DNA of 64,000 nt, taken from NCBI RefSeq assembly GCF_016587415.1, contig NZ_BNJI01000002.1, forward strand, positions 124,001 to 188,000. The letters are read 5' to 3'. A program made the translations under genes and the position numbers. The notes beneath the pieces are model-generated. The model searched no databases and was not told the DNA's origin. It worked only from the letters and a program-made list of their open reading frames with translations. Below are positions 16,982 through 25,605 of the stretch, one piece after another. This DNA comes from Ktedonobacter sp. SOSP1-85 (GTDB taxonomy: Bacteria > Chloroflexota > Ktedonobacteria > Ktedonobacterales > Ktedonobacteraceae). Position 1 is the first letter of the stretch; every line of letters starts with the position of its first letter.

Positions 16982-17284
16982 ATGTCGGTCATAAGAAAAA
17001 CGTACACAACTGAGTTCAAAATGAAAGTGGTGAGGGAGATTTTGCGAGAGGAGAAAACACTCTCACAAATCGCTTCGGAATATGGAACGCATGCCAATGT
17101 CATTTCCCGATGGCGAGATCAAGCGCTCGCAGCTCTGCCAGGATCCTTCAATGACCAGGCAGCAACAGATCAGGCCGCCAAAGAAGCGGCCTGGGAAAAA
17201 GAACGTGAGGAATTATATGCCGAGATTGGGCGCGTTGAGTACACAACTGGCCTGGATCAAAAAAAAATGTGGCCACCTGCTTGA
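16982..17284 (+). CDS. IS3-family OrfA (helix-turn-helix subunit)
   Basis: A 100-residue protein starting at ATG 16982 behind AAGGAGGAACC. The HTH region is YTTEFKMKVVREILREEKTL followed by SQIASEYGTHANVISRWRDQ, with a C-terminal leucine/acidic helix. Nine A at 17259-17267 form a slippery run where ribosomes can shift by -1 into orfB, the standard way IS3 elements make the OrfAB transposase. Confidence 0.88.
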   Translation: MSVIRKTYTTEFKMKVVREILREEKTLSQIASEYGTHANVISRWRDQALAALPGSFNDQAATDQAAKEAAWEKEREELYAEIGRVEYTTGLDQKKMWPPA

Positions 17285-18108
17285 CTCGCGATGAGCGAGT
17301 CAGGCTGATAGACTGGAGCAAGGCGAACCTTTCCTTAAGCGTACAAGCTCAATTATTGGGACTCAATCGAAGCAGCCTGTATTATCAGCCAGTTCTGCCT
17401 TCAGCCGAAGAAATTGCGCTCAAGCATCGGATTGATCAGATGTATACTGACCATCCCTACTATGGATCACGCCGAATCACGGAGCAACTCAAGCGAGAAG
17501 GAATGCAGGTCAATCGCAAAGCAGTCATCCGGCATATGCATGAGATGGGGTTGGTCGCGGTCTATCCTGGTCCCAATCTCTCAAAACGTGCTCATCAGGC
17601 TGCAATCTATCCGTACTTGCTTGCCAATATCACTGCAAGTTACCCCAACCATATCTGGGGGTTAGACATTACGTACATTCGGCTAAGGCAAGGCTGGCTC
17701 TATCTCGTCGCAATTTTGGATTGGTATTCGCGATATGTGCTCGCCTGGGAACTTGATCAGAGCATGCAGGTAGCCTTTGTGCTCGAGGCCATGCAACGGG
17801 CACTCGCTCATGCCAAACCCGTCATTTGCAACAGTGACCAGGGAAGCCAATTTACGAGCACACCCTATCTTGACTTGCTCAAGGCTCATGATGTGCGCAT
17901 CAGTATGGACGGAAGAGGAAGAGCACTTGACAATATATTCACAGAACGCTTGTGGAGAACTATTAAGTACGAAGAGGTCTATATCAAAGATTACAGGAGC
18001 CCTCGGGAGGCACGTCGCAGTTTAACGGAATACTTGCAATTCTATAACGAGCGTCGTCTTCATCAATCGTTGGAGTATCGTACTCCAGCAGAGCTGTACT
18101 TCAAGTAA
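17269..18108 (+). CDS. IS3-family OrfB (DDE integrase subunit)
   Basis: A 279-residue retroviral-type integrase. HTH-like N terminus, the YGSRRITEQLKREG block, then the DDE triad: GLDITYIRLRQGWLY (Asp), NSDQGSQFTS (Asp) and TERLWRTIKYEEVYIKDY (Glu). The end reads QFYNERRLHQSLEYRTPAEL. It is fused to OrfA after -1 frameshifting on the A run. Intact, so possibly active. Confidence 0.9.
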   Translation: MATCLTRDERVRLIDWSKANLSLSVQAQLLGLNRSSLYYQPVLPSAEEIALKHRIDQMYTDHPYYGSRRITEQLKREGMQVNRKAVIRHMHEMGLVAVYPGPNLSKRAHQAAIYPYLLANITASYPNHIWGLDITYIRLRQGWLYLVAILDWYSRYVLAWELDQSMQVAFVLEAMQRALAHAKPVICNSDQGSQFTSTPYLDLLKAHDVRISMDGRGRALDNIFTERLWRTIKYEEVYIKDYRSPREARRSLTEYLQFYNERRLHQSLEYRTPAELYFK

Positions 18109-18371
18109 AACATGAGGAACATGACTGAAAAACACAAGGCCATGTTCCTCTGGAACCCAACACAGAGACACCTTCGAATCCCTTCTGTTTGTGTCTTGAC
18201 AAAGGGGTCCACAAAATGTTGCGACGAAAGTCTCATTTTGAAAGCTTGGGGTATCCGACGGTTGCATCTTTTTCTTTCCTTCGTATTTCCTTCGTATTTA
18301 TCTATGGTAAGTATAGATAAGAAGCAGCTCTAAAGCAATGTGACTATGACAAGTAGGGGCGGCTGATCGGG

Positions 18372-18668
18372 CTACATCTTTGTGGATTAGAACTCGCACA
18401 GGTTCCCTCGGAAGTATGGCAATTTTCGTCGCTGTGACAGCTTTGTTTATCTACCGGTCAGCTTATTATGTTGCCAGCGGAAGTGAATAACCTCTTTGCT
18501 CTACAATCGCTTACTCCAAATCACCACCAACTTAGCGTTCTGCCAATGGAAGTGGGCAAACTCTCCGCTCTACACATACTTTGGCTGGGCAGAAATCAAA
18601 TGAGTATATTGCCAGCGGAAATAGGCAAACTCTCCGCTTTGCGGTGGCTTACAGCACTTGCTTGTTGA
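18372..18668 (+). pseudogene. Leucine-rich-repeat protein relic
   Basis: In one frame the stretch reads LHLCGLELAQVPSEVWQF, an in-frame TGA at 18435-18437, then LCLSTGQLIMLPAEVNNLF and two further repeats of the LPxEVGKLSALxxLxLxxNQ type. These are bacterial LRRs (23-residue period). The stop codon and the missing N and C termini show it is a remnant of a longer LRR protein. Confidence 0.7.
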
Positions 18669-18764
18669 CGATAGAGGGGAATGTCACTTCTTCACAGGAA
18701 GCACAACGACAATGAAGGACGTTCAAGTGCCACTTCAATCAGAGGTACATCTCGTTGCGAACCC

Positions 18765-19547
18765 CTAGACTCTTGCATTTCGCACGCGTTTCTGTTTGCC
18801 CTTTCTCCCTCCTTTGAGTTGTGCCACAATCAAGATGCTTATGATGACGAGCAGAAACCATGAGCTAATCTTCTCAGGCGAGACAATACGCCACATCTGT
18901 ACCTGGTCAGGATAAGCCCATGCGCCGAAGAAGGTTGCAATGTTCTCTGCAATCCAGATAAAAAAGCCTATCAAAAAAAATGCCGCGATAAGCGGCATGC
19001 GATAGGACTGGTGATCGACTGAATAGAGAACGCCTGTCCGCCAGAAAACGCACGCCAGGAGAACAACTAGCGGCCAGCGCAGGTCAGGAATGAAGTGGTG
19101 CGTAAAAAAGTTCAGGTAGATCAGCACTCCCAACGGAACGATCCAGTATAGCGATGGCCAGCGCACCATCTCCAGATGCAGACGATGCCAGGCCTGACAG
19201 ATATAGCTTGCAACACTGGCATACATAAAGCCGCTATAGAGTGGAACACCGCCCACCTTTGTCCATGCGTCCTCTGGATATGCCCACGAACCCATATGAA
19301 CTTTGTAGAGTTCCAGGAGGAGTCCCACGAGGTGAAAGACGGCGATCACTTTGATCTCGTCTTTCGTCTCCAGCCCGCTACGGTACATGATCCATTGCGT
19401 TCCCAGACAAACGCCCAAGAGAATATCATAACGATGTGGTAACGCAAAGTGTTTTGAGAGCGCCAGTGAGAGGAAGATGACAGCAGGAAACATACATGAG
19501 AGCGCTTCTTGTGTAGTGAAGTGAAAAAGAAAATGCACGATTTTCAA
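18765..19547 (-). CDS. DUF817-family membrane protein
   Basis: A 260-residue polytopic protein with about seven hydrophobic segments. Signature stretches are GSWAYPEDAWTKVGGVPLYS and GFMYASVASYICQAW, then FFTHHFIPDLRWP and WIAENIATFFGAWAYPDQ, all typical of DUF817. The function of the family is not established. The gene stands alone between the LRR relic and the secretion operon, with a basic C-terminal tail (GGRKGKQKRVRNARV). Confidence 0.87.
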   Translation of the reverse strand: MKIVHFLFHFTTQEALSCMFPAVIFLSLALSKHFALPHRYDILLGVCLGTQWIMYRSGLETKDEIKVIAVFHLVGLLLELYKVHMGSWAYPEDAWTKVGGVPLYSGFMYASVASYICQAWHRLHLEMVRWPSLYWIVPLGVLIYLNFFTHHFIPDLRWPLVVLLACVFWRTGVLYSVDHQSYRMPLIAAFFLIGFFIWIAENIATFFGAWAYPDQVQMWRIVSPEKISSWFLLVIISILIVAQLKGGRKGKQKRVRNARV

Positions 19548-20011
19548 TGGATGCTATCTCCTTTATTTTTTGCTACACGATGATGAGGATGTGATGCATG
19601 ACTCTGTTGAGAACCGCAGGCAGAACTAAAAGAAGTGTAGAGCTCACGCGGAGAAAACGCGAGTGGTTAGACACCAGATCAACGGTACTCGTGTGAAAGA
19701 GATGCAATAGTATTGCAACACCCGAGACCTTCTAGGCTGTACTCAGGTGATTGGTTGAAGTGTCGTTACTGAAGTATCAAGAGAAGAGCATTGCTTCCCT
19801 GAGCAATTGCACAGGAAGTAGGACTACACCCCAAACAGTAGCCGTCTATCTCAAAGTATGGTGTTGCTCGATACTGCTGCTTCCTCACTTCGCCCGAAAC
19901 TGGGAAGGACTTCGCCCAACATTGGGTGGTTTTCCTCTTCCCATTTCATATCCTCGTTGAGTACACTTACCCCTGACACAGAGAGATCAATACCGAAGAA
20001 GGAGCTACTCG
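19548..20011. other. Leader region of the secretion operon
   Basis: No credible gene. It contains the short hairpin GCAATAGTATTGC near 19706 and must carry the promoters for both the DUF817 gene (leftward) and the T4SS operon (rightward), but no clear -35/-10 pair could be singled out. Confidence 0.4.
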
Positions 20012-21220
20012 ATGTCTCACCTGTTTACTCGCGCCTTACTCTCACTCATGACAAGAAGACCGTATGTCATACTCACAAGATGGGGAGGGATTGTTCTGCT
20101 TGTGATAGCGGGGATACTGCTCACTGTTCATCCTCCTGCTCCCTATGGGGCATCTCCCGCCGTTCAGGGGACCTCGCTTTCTGCTCCTCCCGTCACCCAG
20201 GCAGGTGGAGGCGAAAACACGGACATGCCTTTCAGCCCATCCTCTCAGCAACAAACCTTTGCCTGTGGCATCGGGGATGTGGCCTGCTACAGCAATGAGT
20301 TTCTGGCCAACCTGACCGAGCAGATCTGGAATATCGTGCGCCCCATCATCGAACTCTTTATGCAGAATCCCTTCAATTTCCTGTCCCAGACACCCGCGCT
20401 CGCTACCTATGACAACAGCCAGATTCAGCAGATGGTGAGCTGGGAGTTGGGCTTTCTGGATACCGCCGTGGTGGTCCTTGTCGGCTTCCTGGCCTACAAT
20501 GTGCTCATTGGGCGAAGTATCGGCGTTCCCATGCCCTCCCTGCACGAAGCCCTTCCCCGGCTCTGCGTGGCCTTTCTTGCCGCTCACATCAGCCTGTATG
20601 TGTGTCGGCTCATTATTGACTTCAATAATGCCCTCTGCCTGGGTGTCGACGAGCTATTTCTTCACTCTTTTCTCAAGGACACCCTTTCCCTGATGATTAA
20701 CTTCGTGGGGCAAACACCCGACCAGGTCGCCATCGGCTTCCTCTTGCGCGTCTGGTTTGTGATCTTCCTCTTCTGGCACATGGTCTGGCTCGCCTGGCAA
20801 ATGCTGGTCCGTCTTGCCGTGGTCGCCTTGCTCACTGCCCTCTCTCCACTGGGCCTGCTCTGCCTGGCGCTGCCGCAAACCCAGCGCTGGGGCCAGATCT
20901 GGCTCTCCGCCTTTGTCTCCACCGTCATGATCCAATTTCTCCAGATCACCGCACTCAGCCTGGGAGTGCTCCTGGTCAGCTATAGCACCAGCATCCAGAT
21001 CAGCACAGGCCCCGTCGCAGGACTCGACACCATCATCCAGCAAATTGTGGCGCTTCTTCTGAGTGGAGCCGTGTTCTACCTGGTCCCACGTCTGCCCTCC
21101 ATGATCCAGAACTATGCCCTGCGTCCGATCTTGCAGGCGCAACAGCAAGCCGACTCCGTCCAATCACAGGTCACGACCCAGGTCGAGTCGATGGCCATTC
21201 GAGCTATCGCGGCCCTCTAA
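20012..21220 (+). CDS. TrbL/VirB6-like conjugation channel membrane protein
   Basis: A 402-residue protein, ATG 20012 behind GAAGGAG. N-terminal signal or anchor (GGIVLLVIAGILLTV), a long extracytoplasmic loop with two cysteines (FACGIGDVACYSN), then at least five membrane segments, including LDTAVVVLVGFLAYNVLIG, LLTALSPLGLLCLALP and ALSLGVLLVSYSTSI, and a hydrophilic C terminus. This is the layout of TrbL/VirB6 polytopic channel proteins of type IV secretion. It is the first gene of a tightly spaced operon that continues with a lytic enzyme, pilin-like, PrgI, VirB4 and coupling-protein genes. Confidence 0.75.
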   Translation: MSHLFTRALLSLMTRRPYVILTRWGGIVLLVIAGILLTVHPPAPYGASPAVQGTSLSAPPVTQAGGGENTDMPFSPSSQQQTFACGIGDVACYSNEFLANLTEQIWNIVRPIIELFMQNPFNFLSQTPALATYDNSQIQQMVSWELGFLDTAVVVLVGFLAYNVLIGRSIGVPMPSLHEALPRLCVAFLAAHISLYVCRLIIDFNNALCLGVDELFLHSFLKDTLSLMINFVGQTPDQVAIGFLLRVWFVIFLFWHMVWLAWQMLVRLAVVALLTALSPLGLLCLALPQTQRWGQIWLSAFVSTVMIQFLQITALSLGVLLVSYSTSIQISTGPVAGLDTIIQQIVALLLSGAVFYLVPRLPSMIQNYALRPILQAQQQADSVQSQVTTQVESMAIRAIAAL

Positions 21221-21246
21221 GCGAAGGGAAAGGTAGGAGAGAAAGG

Positions 21247-21945
21247 ATGCTCAAGTTCCTTCTTCTTGGCGGCCTGGTCCTTGTTGTGTTTGGAATGTTT
21301 GGCACAAGCATGACCGTGGCAATGGACGCACAAGCTCAGGGAGCCCCTCAGACAGCATATCCAGGTCTCTCAACCATCGATACCTCGGACTCGGGCAAAC
21401 GTGGCGACGTGGTGCAATGGGCGCTCAAGATGGCGGCTCACCTGCACTGCACGCCCGCTCGCCTTCCTACCGATTGCCAGGGCAGTGGCGCTGACCACTA
21501 CTATGACGCGGGTTTCCCGCCTGAGATCGTCGTGTGGGCCAACGCGCACTGTCCCGGGTGTGCCTCCTGGAGTTCGGATAACTTTCAGTGCGTGGTGTTC
21601 GTCATCGCCGCCTATGCCTATGTCCAGCCACTCCCCGTCCAGGAGCAGAATGCCAATCAGTACTGGGAGCACTTTGCCTCCCAACCTGGCTGGCAGCGCC
21701 TCCCTGCGCGTGGGAACCTCCCACAACCTGGCGATATCATGGCCTGGAATGGAGGGGTCTATGGCCATGTGAGCATTGTCCTTGGCGTTGCCCCTCACCA
21801 TACCGCCATCACCTTTGCCCAGGCCAATGGCGAGTTCCCGGTTCAAACGCTTCCGCTCAACCCGGATGGATCAGTCAATACTCAGAACGGGTACTGGAAT
21901 GCCTTTGAGGTGGTGGGCTACCTCCACCCCCTGACCCTTTCCTAA
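21247..21945 (+). CDS. Secreted CHAP-domain peptidoglycan hydrolase of the T4SS
   Basis: A 232-residue protein with an N-terminal signal segment (FLLLGGLVLVVFGMFGTSM). The CHAP/NlpC-type catalytic Cys is in SSDNFQCVVFVIAAYAY and the His in YGHVSIVLGV, with the following AQANGE supplying the polar residue. It should cleave the wall to allow assembly of the transfer channel, the VirB1 role, although its fold is CHAP rather than lytic transglycosylase. It lies 26 bases after the TrbL-like gene. Confidence 0.82.
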   Translation: MLKFLLLGGLVLVVFGMFGTSMTVAMDAQAQGAPQTAYPGLSTIDTSDSGKRGDVVQWALKMAAHLHCTPARLPTDCQGSGADHYYDAGFPPEIVVWANAHCPGCASWSSDNFQCVVFVIAAYAYVQPLPVQEQNANQYWEHFASQPGWQRLPARGNLPQPGDIMAWNGGVYGHVSIVLGVAPHHTAITFAQANGEFPVQTLPLNPDGSVNTQNGYWNAFEVVGYLHPLTLS

Positions 21946-21972
21946 AGAAAGAACGAAAAGGAGAGAATAACA

Positions 21973-22362
21973 ATGATTACCATGATTTACTGGCACCCGG
22001 CGCTCGCTGCCACCGTGGTGCGGGTCCTGGAAGGACTGCCTGCGCTTCACCTTGTGGGCTGGCTCGCTGACCATCCCATTCCCCATCCCCTCTTCCCACT
22101 CGCCATAGCAGCCGCTGGGGGAGGAGGAGGGGACGCCTCGACTATCACACAGTTTTTCAAAAATCTCTATGACAACGGCATCAAACCCGTGGCCTATGCT
22201 GTCGCCCTCTTCTTCTTTGCGTGGGGAGCCATTGGCCTGATGTTTCCTCATGAGCGATCCCAGGATCACGCGAAGGCCGCGCTCTACCGCGCGCTGGGAG
22301 GGCTGGCCCTCGTGTTGCTTGCAACGGCCATCTCGTCCATCATCAATAACGCCGCCCCCTGA
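21973..22362 (+). CDS. Small two-helix protein, VirB2/TrbC pilin-like
   Basis: A 129-residue protein with an N-terminal hydrophobic leader, a Gly-rich break (AAAGGGGGDAS), then two membrane helices (VAYAVALFFFAWGAIGLM and ALGGLALVLLATAISSI) joined by a short basic loop (HERSQDHAKAALYRA). This is the pattern of VirB2/TrbC pilins or TraA-like subunits in Gram-positive-type systems; the assignment rests on position and topology. AAGGAGAG precedes the ATG. Confidence 0.6.
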   Translation: MITMIYWHPALAATVVRVLEGLPALHLVGWLADHPIPHPLFPLAIAAAGGGGGDASTITQFFKNLYDNGIKPVAYAVALFFFAWGAIGLMFPHERSQDHAKAALYRALGGLALVLLATAISSIINNAAP

Positions 22363-22413
22363 TTGGGTGAAGAGACACGCCCAGCTCTTTCCAAATGAAA
22401 GGAGTTTTTTGCG

Positions 22414-22776
22414 ATGACATCGACCCACACGACAGAGGTATCCACTAGACGCCAGACCTACACCGTGCCCACGCACATAAACGAGCCTGATAAGCTGCTC
22501 TTTGGGCTCACCGCACGTCAGCTTCTTCTCCTCATCACGGGCGCAAGCGTGGCCTATGCCACCTGGCTCCAGGTGCTGACCTGGGCCATGGCCTGGGGGC
22601 AGGATCTGCTCTGGAGCCAGATGCTCGCGTTGCTGGTCGTGCTTCCACTCATTCTGGTGACACTCGCCTTCACCTTCCTCCAGATTGCCGATCGCTCGCT
22701 TGAACTCTGGGTCGTGGTCTGGATGCGCGCGCCTGGCTCCGGTGACCTCTGTCTGGCGCAGCGCCAAATGGGATGA
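22414..22776 (+). CDS. PrgI/VirB3-like membrane protein, likely frameshifted near the 3' end
   Basis: A 120-residue protein of the PrgI family: YTVPTHINEPDKLLFGLTAR is the recognition motif, followed by two membrane helices (QLLLLITGASVAYATWL; MLALLVVLPLILVTLAF). The annotated frame ends abruptly in APGSGDLCLAQRQMG. The overlapping frame continues from the GCGCGCGC run at 22725-22732 with LAPVTSVWRSAKWDETEQ and a basic tail, stopping at 22868-22870, where TGA overlaps the VirB4 start. That longer product would be about 150 residues, so an indel in the GC run, real or technical, is likely. Confidence 0.75.
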   Translation: MTSTHTTEVSTRRQTYTVPTHINEPDKLLFGLTARQLLLLITGASVAYATWLQVLTWAMAWGQDLLWSQMLALLVVLPLILVTLAFTFLQIADRSLELWVVVWMRAPGSGDLCLAQRQMG

Positions 22777-22866
22777 GACCGAGCAGCGTCGTCTTCACGC
22801 ACGAAAAAGAGCCCACACACGGCAGCAGGCACAGGGACAGCGTGAGCACGAACAGGAGGGATGGTC

Positions 22867-25605
22867 ATGACCGTGCAGGATGAGCAGCTCACCAACGAAA
22901 CATCGTACCTCACAGCACAGCAGGAGCGTTCCCAGATGGGAACGATTCGCTCAGAACGCGCGCGCGCGCAACGTCCACCTCGTACTCGTCGCCGGCATCG
23001 ACGGAAGCGGAAACATGGGAGCGTGCAGCAGCAATTTGTCTTGCTCGATCACATTGTTCAGGATGTACAGGTCAATCGGGCTCCCCTCTCAGAGGGACCG
23101 CGGGAACGTGACTATCTGGCAGCCCTTGAGATTCGAGCCACCAACTACACGCTCAAGTCCCCCCAGGAGCGCTCGACGATGATGCTGGCCTTTCGTTCGC
23201 TCTTGCGTTCGCTGCGCTTTCCCATCCAAATCCTCATTCGTTCTCAGCGTATGGATCTCTCCACCTATGTGGAAGAGCTTCATGCTCACGAGGCCCTCTG
23301 GCAAGGAGAAGCCTCCGAAATCGCCATCTCGCATGAACGCGCGATGCGTCTACTTGGAGCTGAGCGTACCCTCATTGATCGCCGCTTTTACCTCCTGCTC
23401 ACCGCTGATCAAGAAAACGCGCAGAGCACCTGGAACAGCTCCCTCTGGCGCCTGCTCAGCCGTCGAGCCAGAACGCGTGCGCGACAGGCACGCCTGGACG
23501 AAGCCCAACAGATCCTTGCCACCCGCGTTCAGGCCATACAACATCAACTGGCCGCGATGGGGTTACTCAGCCATCGCCTGGCAGGCAAAGAACTGGCCGA
23601 TCTGACGCATGGTGCGCTCCAGGGAGAGCAGGCGCTGCGCTTTCCGCTACCTGAACGCATCTTTGCCCTCTCCGACAAACCCTTCGCGCGTCCAGCCCTT
23701 GATGCGCTCTCGCCCTCGTCCCAGGAGGAAGAGACCTCGTTCGATCCGTATACCGTCGAGATGGAAGAGGCCTTGCTCCTGCCCTCAGCCCGTGACCGCT
23801 TGCTGGCACCTGCTGATCTCATGGCCCTCAAAGACCTGCTGGCCCCAGAAAGTGTTCGTGTTACCTCGCGCTATCTGCAGGTTGGCGCGGAATATGTGCG
23901 AGGGCTCGCCGTCGTTGGGTTTCCACGCGAGATTGTGGAGGGGTGTCTCTCACCGCTGCTCGCCTGTGATGAGATCTTTGATCTGTGTTTTCATTTCTCG
24001 CCACAAAACAATGCCGAATTCGTCAAGCGACTCCTCTTCCGCAAAGAGCAGTACGCCTCCACCCAGCGCATGAACCTGCATCGAGGCAGGCAGCAGGACC
24101 CCACCCTCCAGGTCGCTGAGGCCGATGTAACGGCGCTCATTGGGCCGCTGGCAGCTGGAGAAGAAAGCATGCTGGAGATAGGGTTCTACCTGTTAGTTCG
24201 TGCGCCCAACCTCGCCACTCTTAACGCGCGAACCGACCGTCTACACCAGATCCTGCATCAGCATCTCTTTGTGGCCCACCCAACCACCCTGGAACATGCT
24301 GAGGCTTTCCGCGCATGCCAACCCACCTGTATGGATACGTTGGGACGTACCTTCACAACGACCAGTACCGTCGCCGCCTGTACCTTCCCCTTCATGAGTG
24401 AGTCGTTCGCCATGCAGGATGGCACCTTTGTAGGGGTAACTACGAGTGGTGAACCCGTCCTGCTCAATCCCTGGGCGCTGGAAAGTCCCCATGAGTTTTG
24501 GGGAGGAGTCACCGGAAGTGGCAAGTCCTATGCCGTCAAGCTGTGGCTGCTACATCAACGCTTCCGCCATCCCGACACCCAGGTCCTCATTCTTGACCCG
24601 TCCCGCGAATATGAGCGCCTGGTCGACGTGTTTGGAGGAACGGTCCTTCGTCTCTCACCAGGGTCAGAGCACGCCATCAATCCCTTTGATGTGCTCCCGC
24701 GTGGCGTCGACATGGACTGGTATGTCACCACCCAGCGGCGAGGAGACCGGCTCGCAGAAAAGATGACGCAGTTGCACGCTTTCCTGGACCTACTGCTTGC
24801 TGAGTACATCCCTCATCCTACCACCCTCTCTGCGCGGGAGAAGGCCTTCCTGGATCGGGCCTTCTACGAGTGCTACCGGCGGGTAGGCATCACGACAGAC
24901 CCACGCACCCATGATCGGCAGGCGCCCTTCTTGCGCGATCTCTACGATGTGCTCAAAAGCGGAGTAGTTGGCCAGGATGACTATGGGCTCGCTGATCGGC
25001 TGGAGCGCTACGTCCATGGTAGCCTCTCTGGTCTCTTCAATCGCCAGACCAGTGTCTCCTTGGATACTTCGCTCATCAGCTTTGATGTGAGCGAGTTACG
25101 GGGCAGTCGAGAACTGCGTCCCATCGGCATGTTTTTGATCGCGGAACTCATCTGGTCGCAGGCTCTCTTTCATCCACGCCCCAGGCGGTGCTACATTGAT
25201 GAGGCCTGGTCCCTCATCGCCCATGAGGAAGGGGGGCGCTTTCTGGAACGCCTGGCACGTGAGGCACGCAAACACTACCTGAGCCTGGTCACCATCACCC
25301 AGAATCCGGAACAATTCATTCTCAACCCCTACGGCAACATCATCGCGCAGAACGCGCTCATCAAAGTCTTAAAACGCCTGGATAGCGTTGGCGCTCAGGC
25401 AGCCAGTGAGGCATTCGGACTCACACAGGAAGAAGAGCAGTTGCTCCTCTCCATGCCACAAAACCGGGCCTTGCTCTCTGTTGGCTCCAAACGCATGCTG
25501 GTTGAAATGAATGCCTCACCCGAAGAGCATGCTCTCATCACCACCGATCCACAAGAACTGGCAGTTCAACGCCAGCAGACACAGAAGGAAGGAAAGACAG
25601 CATGA
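22867..25605 (+). CDS. virB4: VirB4/TraC-like conjugation ATPase
   Basis: A 912-residue ATPase powering channel assembly. Walker A is GGVTGSGKSYAVK near residue 550, Walker B is RRCYIDEAWSLI near residue 775, with the following QNPEQFILNPYG and FGLTQEEEQLL segments of the family. The N-terminal half is the usual poorly conserved VirB4 region with basic stretches at the start. ATG 22867 has AGGAGGG at proper spacing; the ATG at 22861 is too close to it. It overlaps the next gene by four bases (ATGA). Confidence 0.92.
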   Translation: MTVQDEQLTNETSYLTAQQERSQMGTIRSERARAQRPPRTRRRHRRKRKHGSVQQQFVLLDHIVQDVQVNRAPLSEGPRERDYLAALEIRATNYTLKSPQERSTMMLAFRSLLRSLRFPIQILIRSQRMDLSTYVEELHAHEALWQGEASEIAISHERAMRLLGAERTLIDRRFYLLLTADQENAQSTWNSSLWRLLSRRARTRARQARLDEAQQILATRVQAIQHQLAAMGLLSHRLAGKELADLTHGALQGEQALRFPLPERIFALSDKPFARPALDALSPSSQEEETSFDPYTVEMEEALLLPSARDRLLAPADLMALKDLLAPESVRVTSRYLQVGAEYVRGLAVVGFPREIVEGCLSPLLACDEIFDLCFHFSPQNNAEFVKRLLFRKEQYASTQRMNLHRGRQQDPTLQVAEADVTALIGPLAAGEESMLEIGFYLLVRAPNLATLNARTDRLHQILHQHLFVAHPTTLEHAEAFRACQPTCMDTLGRTFTTTSTVAACTFPFMSESFAMQDGTFVGVTTSGEPVLLNPWALESPHEFWGGVTGSGKSYAVKLWLLHQRFRHPDTQVLILDPSREYERLVDVFGGTVLRLSPGSEHAINPFDVLPRGVDMDWYVTTQRRGDRLAEKMTQLHAFLDLLLAEYIPHPTTLSAREKAFLDRAFYECYRRVGITTDPRTHDRQAPFLRDLYDVLKSGVVGQDDYGLADRLERYVHGSLSGLFNRQTSVSLDTSLISFDVSELRGSRELRPIGMFLIAELIWSQALFHPRPRRCYIDEAWSLIAHEEGGRFLERLAREARKHYLSLVTITQNPEQFILNPYGNIIAQNALIKVLKRLDSVGAQAASEAFGLTQEEEQLLLSMPQNRALLSVGSKRMLVEMNASPEEHALITTDPQELAVQRQQTQKEGKTA

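Larger units (their letters stand above)
16927..18210 (+). mobile_element. IS3-family insertion sequence (copy 1)
   Basis: orfA and orfB overlap in the usual -1 arrangement. The ends begin TGGATCCCATAATTAAGAC on the left and, inverted on the right, TGGACCCCTTTGTCAAGAC, an imperfect terminal repeat. A hairpin at 18113-18151 (GAGGAACATG/CATGTTCCTC) lies just past orfB. A clean target duplication was not evident. The element truncates the Tn3 relic. Confidence 0.85.

Noticed and set aside
21871..22767. 298-residue minus-strand open frame in the T4SS operon
   Set aside because: Antisense to the pilin-like and PrgI genes, low-complexity composition and no family features.
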